Source: Chlorobium sp. (GTDB lineage Bacteria > Bacteroidota > Chlorobiia > Chlorobiales > Chlorobiaceae). Taken from it: 64,000 bases of DNA. The position numbers and the translations under genes were made by a program. The first letter of the stretch is position 1; the number at the start of each line of letters is the position of its first letter. The notes under the pieces were generated by a model. That model did no database searches. It had not been told where the DNA came from and was given only the letters and a program-made list of their open reading frames with translations. Of the stretch, positions 1-7,164 are shown in pieces. The stretch covers positions 1 through 64,000 of the forward strand of contig SZXW01000014.1 in assembly GCA_005862285.1 (NCBI GenBank). The letters run 5' to 3'.

Positions 1-207
1 GGAGGAGCGGAATATCGGTTAAATCATAATTGAAATAAATTATTGGTATTTCAGAAATGCCAACCATAATTCAGGAATTCTGCACATCAATCCCGGGGCT
101 GAAGAAAATGAGGGGTGGTGCCGCCATTTTTCCCGGTGCTGACACAACCGGCTACCAATATTCCGCCCCTCCGGGGCTATCCCATTCCCCATTACCCACT
201 ACCCAAT
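1..207. repeat. Partial composite repeat upstream of nth
   Basis: No gene is seen here. Bases 1-20 match the core of a palindromic GC-rich repeat (GGAGGAGYGGMATATCGGT) also found near 20813. Bases 135-179 carry the same core in the opposite orientation (GGCTACCAATATTCCG then CCCCTCCGGGGCT). Bases 181-207 are C-rich heptamer-like units (CCCATTC, CCCATTA, CCCACTA, CCCAAT) that run straight into the nth start codon. The left part of the element lies outside the window. The same parts recur at 6661-7160 and 20741-20955. Confidence 0.7.
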
Positions 208-840
208 ATGAAACCGAAAGAAAAAATAGCCGTCCTGAAAGAGGTGCTCGGGGCGAAGTTTCCCGATCCGAAAAGCGAACTGAAATTCGAGTCTCCTTTT
301 CAGCTGCTCGTAGCGACGATACTCGCCGCCCAGTCGACAGACAAACAGGTCAACATCATCACCGAAAAACTTTTCAAGGCAGCCCCTGACGCTGCAGGCA
401 TGTCCCGGCTGGACCTCGAAACCCTGAAAGACCATGTTCGATCGATCAACTATTTCAACAACAAGGCTAAAAACATTCTGGAGGTCAGCAGGATTCTCGT
501 CGAGCGGCACAACGGTCAGGTTCCCGATACGCGCGAAGGGCTCGAAAGCCTGCCCGGAGTCGGAAGAAAAACAGCGAACGTTGTCCTGAGCAATGCATTT
601 CGTCAGCCGGTCATGCCGGTCGATACCCATGTACACCGGGTAGCAAACCGCATCGGCCTTGTCAGGACACAGAAACCTGAAGAAACGGAAACGGAGCTTA
701 TGAAAATCATCCCTGAAGAGATGGTCATCGATTTCCATCACTACCTGCTGCTTCACGGGCGCTATACCTGCAAGGCAAAAAAACCCGATTGCGGTGTCTG
801 CGAGATCAGGGAGGTCTGTGATTTCCCTGAAAAAACCTAA
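208..840 (+). CDS. nth: Endonuclease III, DNA glycosylase/AP lyase
   Basis: Base-excision repair enzyme that removes oxidised pyrimidines and nicks the abasic site. The 210-residue product is the usual family length. It shows the helix-hairpin-helix LPGVGRKTANVV with the catalytic lysine, the catalytic aspartate in PVDTHVHRVANR, and the C-terminal [4Fe-4S] ligand pattern C-x6-C-x2-C-x5-C (CKAKKPDCGVCEIREVC). The start at 208 is chosen because homology begins there; the frame is open further upstream, but that stretch is translated repeat. No Shine-Dalgarno sequence precedes the ATG, since the C-rich heptamer repeat reaches the start codon. Its 3' end overlaps the convergent gene at 837 by 4 bases. 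Confidence 0.95.
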   Translation: MKPKEKIAVLKEVLGAKFPDPKSELKFESPFQLLVATILAAQSTDKQVNIITEKLFKAAPDAAGMSRLDLETLKDHVRSINYFNNKAKNILEVSRILVERHNGQVPDTREGLESLPGVGRKTANVVLSNAFRQPVMPVDTHVHRVANRIGLVRTQKPEETETELMKIIPEEMVIDFHHYLLLHGRYTCKAKKPDCGVCEIREVCDFPEKT

Positions 841-1304
841 CCGAGCTCTACCTTCCGGTCAACGGCATAGAGCCACTCCCCTTCGGGCCTCTGACGGTTT
901 CCGGCCCAGAGCTCGAGCGTTACCCCTTTTGCAGATGCGAGAGGAGATGTAAATATTTCAACCTGGTAATACAGTTCATCGAGCAGATCAATCCAGACTT
1001 TTTCCAGGCATGCCGTTCCGGATTCACCATTGCAAACGGGATGGAGACGATGCGGTTCGGCTGTATCGCATTTGAAATAGTCTGTGATGTAGATGAAACT
1101 GTCAGGCATGAGGAACCCGCCCCTGAAGGAACCGCGCGGCCGCTTTACACCGGGCACTTCCACCCAGAATTCAAGAAGGGAATCGCATGTCAACTTTCCA
1201 TCTCCTGCAAGCTTTTCGACAAGTTGCTGGACGGTCTGTCGGATGAGAGCTTTGTTATCGGCTGAAAGCTCGTGCAACTTAAAATCCGGAGTATGATCAC
1301 GCAT
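837..1304 (-). CDS. Hypothetical protein, 155 aa
   Basis: I do not recognise this family. The product is soluble, with no signal peptide or membrane segment. It has an N-terminal helical stretch (DNKALIRQTVQQLVEKLAG) followed by strand-rich sequence with aromatic runs (EFWVEVPGV, FIYITDYF, DELYYQVEIF). It contains two cysteines around PVCNGESGTACLEK, too few for a clear metal site. Coding use resembles its neighbours, and it lies convergent with nth and in the same direction as pabBC, 81 bases downstream of the pabBC stop. No function can be assigned from sequence. Confidence 0.65.
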   Translation of the reverse strand: MRDHTPDFKLHELSADNKALIRQTVQQLVEKLAGDGKLTCDSLLEFWVEVPGVKRPRGSFRGGFLMPDSFIYITDYFKCDTAEPHRLHPVCNGESGTACLEKVWIDLLDELYYQVEIFTSPLASAKGVTLELWAGNRQRPEGEWLYAVDRKVELG

Positions 1305-1385
1305 GGTAGTGGGCGGTGAATGATTGAGTGAATTGCATACTGCAAACTGAAATATACGGCACTTTTGTTGTTGTTACATAACCCG

Positions 1386-3245
1386 TTAAGCCGATATTTG
1401 ATCTCCTGTGAAAACTGCCTGTCTCAGACCGCGTACCGAATTGGCGATATAAACCGTATCGGCATCCCTCAAATCCTCGAAGGCCAAAACCTTTTCACGG
1501 GCAAAAGGCCGCGTTGCAAGGAAATAACACCGGAAAACCCCGTCGAGAAGACCGCATGAAACCGGCGGAGTATAAAAATACCGGTCTTTGCGGATAAATA
1601 TATTGCTGATGGCGCCTTCAGTCAACTCTCCACGCTCGTTGAGGAACAGCACTTCGGAATACCCGTTTTCTGTCGCCTTTCTGTAATAACGGTTGTAACG
1701 ATCCCTCGATGTGGTCTTATGGTAGAGAAACGCATCCGTTGAATCGACATGGTCACGAGCCAGACAAACCCTCACGGGGAGCATGGATGCATCATGAACG
1801 AAAGGTTCGAATGTCAAACCGGTCGATCCTTCACGGGACAAGGTCAGCCTCACCTTGAAACGGTGCCCGGAACGGCGCAGTGTTTCCTCGAGCCTCTCGA
1901 GATGAAGAAGGGTATCTGCTTTGCTCCAGCGAAACCCAAGCGATGCCGCGGATCTGCCGAGCCGTTCGAGATGATCCGCAGGCCAGAGGTACCTTCCGGT
2001 CCAGAGCATGGTTTCAAACAGCTCGAACCCTGTCCTGCCCGGATCAGCGATAATCTTCGCCTTGATCTGACACTCCCGGTACTCGTCAAGGGGGTCGGAA
2101 TCCCAAACAATTCCGCTGCCCGAACCGTAAACCCCTTCAGTACCTTTCAGCTCGACCGTACGGATAGCCACATTGAAAACCATCTCCCGGGCAGGAGTGA
2201 TAAATCCTGCAGTCCCTGTATAGATGCCTCTCGGATCATCCTCGAGTTTGCTGATCAGCTGCATTGCCCTGATCTTCGGTGCTCCGGTAACCGATCCCGA
2301 AGGGAAAAGCGCCCTGAAAAGGTCATAGAGCCCGATATTGTCCCGAAGTTCTCCATTGACCGTGGAAACCATCTGATGCAGGGTCGGGTAGGTTTCCGTC
2401 GTAAAAAGCTTTTTCGTTTCGACTGAACCAGGCTTGCAGATCCGGCCGAGATCGTTGCGCAGGAGATCGACAATCATGAGGTTTTCGGCACGGTTTTTCT
2501 CGCACCGGCCGAGATTTTCCTTTAAACGATCATCGGCAGCCCTGTCGATCCCTCTCGGGGCAGTGCCTTTCATCGGCATGGTTTCAATATACCGCCCATT
2601 GCACCTGAAAAAGAGTTCAGGGGAAAAAGAGAGGATCGCATGTTTGCCGTTGTTGAAATACGCCGTATAGGAATCAGGCTGTTCCAGGCGAAGCGATCTG
2701 AAGAGAGCGGCGGGATTTCCGTTGAAGGTAAACCGGTAACGCCCGGTAAAATTCACCTGGTATACATTGCCTGCGGCAATTTCCTCCTTCAGTGCCCGGA
2801 TCTTTTCCGAATATTCCTCCCGGGAAAGATTGAATGATAGGCCGGACAATTCCTCCTGTTCAATTGGAAAAAAAGTGTACCGCCGACTGAACAGCTCATC
2901 AACCTCAGCAGGCGAAAATTGTTCAGGCTCCCGGAAGATGCCAAACCAGGCAAGCGGTGAAGGAACACGGGAACCGTCAGAGGAGCTGACGAGCGACCGC
3001 TCAAATCCACGTCCCGCCTCATAGCCAAACCACCCTGCAAGGTAATAACCTTCATCGAGCTTCTCCTCGATGGACCTGAAAAATGCCTCGATCCCGGATA
3101 TCGACTCGAGGACAAGCTCTTCGAGCGGATTTGAAAAAAGCAGTGCTTCGCACCCGTGATTCCGGCAGAAAGCCGATTCGAACCAGAGCGTTCCGCGGCG
3201 CATAAAAAGACCGGCGGTGCGGTCCAGGTCAGCCGTTAGCTTCAT
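1386..3245 (-). CDS. pabBC: Fused aminodeoxychorismate synthase component I / lyase (PabB-PabC)
   Basis: Makes p-aminobenzoate for folate: the N-terminal part converts chorismate to 4-amino-4-deoxychorismate and the C-terminal part removes pyruvate. Residues 1 to about 390 are a chorismate-binding domain with AAGNVYQVNFTGRY and PSGSVTGAPKIRAM. From about 395 a PLP fold-type IV domain begins (FELFETMLW), with a lysine in LYHKTTSRDRYNR as probable PLP ligand and ELTEGAISNIFI as the family signature. The glutamine amidotransferase PabA is not beside it. The start at 3245 (MKLTADLD) follows the ppx stop by one base; a longer form from 3266 would overlap ppx by 20 bases. Probably co-transcribed with ppx. 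Confidence 0.9.
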   Translation of the reverse strand: MKLTADLDRTAGLFMRRGTLWFESAFCRNHGCEALLFSNPLEELVLESISGIEAFFRSIEEKLDEGYYLAGWFGYEAGRGFERSLVSSSDGSRVPSPLAWFGIFREPEQFSPAEVDELFSRRYTFFPIEQEELSGLSFNLSREEYSEKIRALKEEIAAGNVYQVNFTGRYRFTFNGNPAALFRSLRLEQPDSYTAYFNNGKHAILSFSPELFFRCNGRYIETMPMKGTAPRGIDRAADDRLKENLGRCEKNRAENLMIVDLLRNDLGRICKPGSVETKKLFTTETYPTLHQMVSTVNGELRDNIGLYDLFRALFPSGSVTGAPKIRAMQLISKLEDDPRGIYTGTAGFITPAREMVFNVAIRTVELKGTEGVYGSGSGIVWDSDPLDEYRECQIKAKIIADPGRTGFELFETMLWTGRYLWPADHLERLGRSAASLGFRWSKADTLLHLERLEETLRRSGHRFKVRLTLSREGSTGLTFEPFVHDASMLPVRVCLARDHVDSTDAFLYHKTTSRDRYNRYYRKATENGYSEVLFLNERGELTEGAISNIFIRKDRYFYTPPVSCGLLDGVFRCYFLATRPFAREKVLAFEDLRDADTVYIANSVRGLRQAVFTGDQISA

Positions 3246-3246
3246 T

Positions 3247-4803
3247 TCAGCAAGGCTCGATGACAATTGTTTTTTTCAGTACATTTTCCAGCAGCGGTTT
3301 CAAATGGTCGGCCGCCCATATTTCGATATCAGGTTCGAACCGGGCTTTCAGCCGAAGGACAATCCGGTCTCCATTCACTTCCGACTGAATGGACTCGATA
3401 TTCTGCCTGTGACCGCGCTCGAGACCGTTGGCAAGACGGAGAATGCCGGAAAGCACATCGACGATACGCCTGTTCATGGGACTGAGCGCGCTGTAGGCAC
3501 CATGTTTTTCCGTAGGTGGCGACTTGCGGTGATAACGCGCCACATTGCCGATAATGGCGATCTCTTCCGGGGAAAAACCGCGCAGGTCGCCATGAAGGAT
3601 GAGGTACTGGCTATGCTTGTGATGGGAAGGGATCGATATAAAGCAGCCGATATTATGGAGCAGTGAAGCGTATTCGAGCAGTTCCCTGCACGACTTGTCA
3701 AGCTGATGCAGATCGGCGAGGCTGTCGAAGAGCTGCATGCCGAGCCTTGCAACCTGTTCCGAATGCGCCCGGTTCCAGCCGCACCGGAATGCGAGCTCGT
3801 AAACGCTTTCCCGCCGGATATCCTGAGCCGGTTCGACTCCTTTGACGTTAGGATCGGGCAGGTTCTTCAGGTAGTGCAGGACCATGCCCTCCCGGAGCGC
3901 GGAATCCGAGACATAGATCTCCTTCAGGCCGAATAGCTTGAAAATCATATCGACAAGGATCAGACCGGGAATGATGAGGTCCACCCTTTTTTCATCGAGG
4001 CCAGTCATTTTTCTGCGTTCAGCTGCATCGAGGAGGATCACCGCTTTATACAGTGCTTTGAAATCCTTACGGGTGAATGCGCTGTTGTTCAGCGAAACGT
4101 CGCTTTCCACCCCCTTCATGGACCGGATCATCCGTGCGATATTCTGTGCCGTCCCTGATGATGCTATGGCACGTTTCACTCCAAGGGTTGCCGCTTTTTC
4201 AACCGCAGTAACCATTTCCGCTGCAAAAAACTGTTCAAGCAGGTTGATTTCATGGGTTGAAATCGGATCGGCCGTTACAAAACGTTCAATCATCCTGGCG
4301 ACACCGATTTTCCGGCTCTCGAGAAGCTGTATGCCCTCGCTGTCGACAATGACGAACTCAACCGATCCGCCGCCGATATCAAACAGAAGGTCAGGGCTCT
4401 GCCCGACAGTCACGGCGTTGCGGACCCCGTAATAGATAAATTCCGCTTCCTCCCTGCCGGATATGACCTTCACCTCGAGACCGGTTTCCTCCTTGACCCT
4501 CCGGAGAAAATCCTCCTTGTTTTTCGCTTCACGGATGGCACTGGTTGCAAATGCTATAACATTTTCAGGTAATACGCCATGCTGGGCGGCAAGAACAAGA
4601 AAGTTTTTCAGGGCTGCGATACCGGCCAGCATAGCTTCTTCATCGAGCATTTTGGATGAAATGCTGCCCCGGCCGATGCATATCATATCCTTGACCCGGT
4701 CAATCTCGACAATCCCTTTGTCCATGCTGTCCTCGACAACAATCATATGGAAGGAGTTCGTCCCGAGGTCAATAGCTGCTACCCTTAAATTAGGAGTCGT
4801 CAT
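3247..4803 (-). CDS. ppx: Ppx/GppA family exopolyphosphatase
   Basis: Hydrolyses terminal phosphates from polyphosphate or pppGpp; which substrate is not decided by sequence. The 518-residue protein has the ASKHA ATPase fold signature: phosphate-1 loop AIDLGTNSFHMIVV near the N-terminus, FATSAIREAKN, phosphate-2 loop DIGGGSVEFV (about residue 140), and ASSGTAQNIARM. The last 190 residues form an HD-like helical domain (LLHNIGCFISIPSHHKHS), as in long Ppx proteins; the usual HD pair reads HN here. It is the first gene of a leftward pair with pabBC, divergent from the kinase-like gene at 5035 across a 231-base gap that should hold both promoters. Confidence 0.9.
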   Translation of the reverse strand: MTTPNLRVAAIDLGTNSFHMIVVEDSMDKGIVEIDRVKDMICIGRGSISSKMLDEEAMLAGIAALKNFLVLAAQHGVLPENVIAFATSAIREAKNKEDFLRRVKEETGLEVKVISGREEAEFIYYGVRNAVTVGQSPDLLFDIGGGSVEFVIVDSEGIQLLESRKIGVARMIERFVTADPISTHEINLLEQFFAAEMVTAVEKAATLGVKRAIASSGTAQNIARMIRSMKGVESDVSLNNSAFTRKDFKALYKAVILLDAAERRKMTGLDEKRVDLIIPGLILVDMIFKLFGLKEIYVSDSALREGMVLHYLKNLPDPNVKGVEPAQDIRRESVYELAFRCGWNRAHSEQVARLGMQLFDSLADLHQLDKSCRELLEYASLLHNIGCFISIPSHHKHSQYLILHGDLRGFSPEEIAIIGNVARYHRKSPPTEKHGAYSALSPMNRRIVDVLSGILRLANGLERGHRQNIESIQSEVNGDRIVLRLKARFEPDIEIWAADHLKPLLENVLKKTIVIEPC

Positions 4804-5034
4804 GAAAAAAGTTTGTACACGATTTACAAAGCGCTTTAAAATATATGTTTTGAAAGGGAAATGGAAGTCTCCGGCAGGTTAAACATTCTCTCATGCATAT
4901 CGGCCAGATTTTGCAGCCTCATCTTCCGGCACATTTTTCTCTTACGAAGATTTACTTGTATATTCCAGCCAGAGCCGGCAGCCACCAGTCCTCCGGTGAG
5001 CATACATCTTCATTATCCTTTCGGCAAGATTGAC

Positions 5035-5691
5035 ATGGAAATCAACGACCGGCTTGACCTGCCTTATGAAATTGCAAGAAAAGCCATTCATCTCTCCTCT
5101 CTTTCCATACCGTTAATCTATTGTCATATCAGCAGGGACCTTGCCCTGACGATTCTCTTGCCGCTCTTTGCAGGTTTTTTAACCATCGACCTGATGAAAA
5201 ATTTTATCTCCCCGGTTTCCAAATGGTATCACGACACTTTCAGTTCCATTTTAAGGGAACATGAACTGGAGAGCAGGCACATTCAGTTCAACGGAGCAAC
5301 CTGCATCATGATGTCCGCGGTCTTCCTCGTGTTTTTCTTTCCCAAGGTCATCGCGGTTGCATGCTTTTCCATGGTCGCTGTTTCAGACACGTTTGCTTCC
5401 ATTGCCGGAAAAACAATAGGAAAACACCGTTTCGGGAAAAAAAGCCTGGAGGGCAGTATCGCTTTCCTGCTCTCCGCAATCATCATTGTCCTGTTCGTTC
5501 CCGGCCTCGATCCGCGAATCGGGATCCTCATGGCAGTCGCAGGCACCGTTACCGAAGCTTTCGTGGTTTCGATCGGCAGCTACAGGATCGATGACAATCT
5601 GACCATCCCTGCTGTGAGCGCTTCTCTGGGCATGCTCTTTTATCACCTCTTTCTGCCAGGAAAAATTGATCTGCTTGACTTCTGCCGCTAA
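5035..5691 (+). CDS. Phytol/dolichol-kinase-like integral membrane protein
   Basis: Member of the CTP-dependent lipid-alcohol kinase family (yeast Sec59, plant VTE5), often annotated as a phosphatidate cytidylyltransferase relative. The 218-residue protein has about six membrane segments. It carries the family core SDTFASIAGKTIGKHRFGKK followed by SLEGSIAF, the likely nucleotide-binding region. Homology starts at MEINDRLDLPYEIARK, so the ATG at 5035 is preferred over an upstream in-frame start at 4861. tsaC follows after 21 bases. In a bacteriochlorophyll producer a plausible substrate is phytol, geranylgeraniol or farnesol released from pigment, but that is inference. Confidence 0.75.
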   Translation: MEINDRLDLPYEIARKAIHLSSLSIPLIYCHISRDLALTILLPLFAGFLTIDLMKNFISPVSKWYHDTFSSILREHELESRHIQFNGATCIMMSAVFLVFFFPKVIAVACFSMVAVSDTFASIAGKTIGKHRFGKKSLEGSIAFLLSAIIIVLFVPGLDPRIGILMAVAGTVTEAFVVSIGSYRIDDNLTIPAVSASLGMLFYHLFLPGKIDLLDFCR

Positions 5692-5712
5692 TTATTCCCG
5701 ATTCCGGCAATT

Positions 5713-6660
5713 ATGAAAACCATAATCACCGATTCACCGGAAGAAGCCGCTGCTATCCTCAATGCAGGGAACATCGTCGCTTTTCCAACGGAAACCGTCT
5801 ACGGGCTCGGAGCCGGCATCTGTCATCCTGACGCGGTCAGCAAGATTTTCATTGCAAAAGAGCGCCCTTCCGACAACCCTCTCATCGTTCATGTTGCAGA
5901 TGTCGATCAGATAGGTGACGTTGCTGCCGAGCTCAATGAACATGCAAAAAAACTTGTCGAACGGTTTTTTCCGGGTCCACTCACACTGGTATTACGCAAA
6001 AATCCTCATATTCCCGTTTCGGTAACCGCCGGTCTTGACACGGTTGGCGTCAGATGCCCATCCAACCCCATTGCACACGAGTTCCTGAGAAGGGCCTGCT
6101 GCCCGGTTGCAGCACCATCAGCGAACATTTCGGGGGTACCAAGCTCCACCAACTGGGAAACGGTATACAAGGATCTTGCCGGAAAAATAAGCTGCATTCT
6201 TCGTGGTAATCCAAGTGAGATCGGCCTTGAATCAACTATTGTCGATTGTTCTGGGCCGGTACCGCTCCTGCTGAGAACAGGGGCCGTCACGCTCGAACAG
6301 CTGCAGGATGTCGTGCCGGAAACCATACCGGCCCCTCATACGGAAAAAAGTACCCCCCCGAAAAGCCCTGGGCTCAAGTATCCTCACTATGCTCCGGAAG
6401 CATCGATCGTTCTCATCCGACATGGTGAACCAGTAACCGCAGCCCCTCAATCTGCCTATATCGGACGCGGAGAAACCCCGGAGGGAGTTGCAGTCACAAA
6501 GAAATGCCGAAGCCTCGAAGAATACGGCAGAGAACTGTTCAGTTTCTTCAGACAGTGCGATGCCGAAGGCATCAGGGTGATCTATTGCGAACTTCCCGAA
6601 AACCGCGGGCTCGGCCGGGCTATCAGGGACAGACTGCAGCGCGCCGCGGGAGAGCACTAA
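5713..6660 (+). CDS. tsaC: Threonylcarbamoyl-AMP synthase (Sua5/YwlC type)
   Basis: Makes L-threonylcarbamoyl-AMP from threonine, bicarbonate and ATP, the first step of t6A37 modification of ANN-decoding tRNAs. At 315 residues it is the long Sua5 form: an N-terminal YrdC domain (GNIVAFPTETVYGLGAGI, KERPSDNPLIVHV, PSANISG) and a C-terminal Sua5 domain beginning at the linker SPGLKYPHYAPEA. The t6A-modifying methylthiotransferase mtaB lies elsewhere in the window (47123). The stop codon is followed directly by a composite repeat array. Confidence 0.93.
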   Translation: MKTIITDSPEEAAAILNAGNIVAFPTETVYGLGAGICHPDAVSKIFIAKERPSDNPLIVHVADVDQIGDVAAELNEHAKKLVERFFPGPLTLVLRKNPHIPVSVTAGLDTVGVRCPSNPIAHEFLRRACCPVAAPSANISGVPSSTNWETVYKDLAGKISCILRGNPSEIGLESTIVDCSGPVPLLLRTGAVTLEQLQDVVPETIPAPHTEKSTPPKSPGLKYPHYAPEASIVLIRHGEPVTAAPQSAYIGRGETPEGVAVTKKCRSLEEYGRELFSFFRQCDAEGIRVIYCELPENRGLGRAIRDRLQRAAGEH

Positions 6661-7164
6661 GAAGAAAGGGGAAAATGGGTAATAGGGAGTGGGCTCTGGG
6701 TACTGGGTACTGGGTACTGGGTACTGGGTACTGGGAAAAGATGTTATTACTCCGGCGATTAAGAGTATCAACTATCTTTCAGAATAAACTCCTTTTTTTG
6801 TCATTCTGAACGCAGTGAAGAATCCATATCTTTTCGTTTTACAGGAAGATGGATCCTTCACTGCGCTATGCTTCGTTCAGGATGACAGGAAAAAATCCGG
6901 GGCTGAAACCCCTCATGACCAACATGTCACCCCTCCGGGGCTGGACCCATTATTTTACACCTTTTCCAGGGGCTACACCCCTGGCTACCACTATCCCGCT
7001 CCTCCGGAGCTCTTTACATCCCACATCCCACCTCTTACCTCCCTCTCCCCAGTACCCAGTACCCATTACCCAGTACCCACTCAGTCCTCAGTCCTCAGCA
7101 CTCAGTCCTCAGTCCTCAGCACTCAGTCCTCCCACTACCCACTCCCCACTACCCAATCAGCCCC
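6661..7164. repeat. Composite repeat: heptamer arrays flanking palindromic elements
   Basis: A 504-base gene-free stretch made almost entirely of repeats. Five perfect copies plus four bases of the heptamer TGGGTAC occupy 6697-6735. An imperfect inverted repeat (arms 6800-6826 and 6849-6886, GTCATTCTGAACGCAGTGAAG type) follows. Bases 6898-7011 hold several small GC-rich palindromes, with the core GGCTACCACTATCCCGCTCC at 6983-7002. C-rich heptamers end the block: CCCAGTA units at 7048-7079 and seven consecutive CAGTCCT/CAGCACT units at 7082-7130. G-rich heptamers on one side and their complementary type on the other make the element inverted overall. It fills the space between the tsaC stop and the stop of the convergent gene at 7165. 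Confidence 0.9.

Noticed and set aside
199-756. 185-codon frame opposite nth
   Set aside because: It mirrors nth codons and has no family signature.
1749-2426. 225-codon frame on the opposite strand of pabBC
   Set aside because: It is antisense to a well-supported enzyme, with low-complexity composition and no motif.
7048-7130. Heptamer arrays considered as a CRISPR array
   Set aside because: Units are 7 bases in tandem without spacers, and no cas genes are present.
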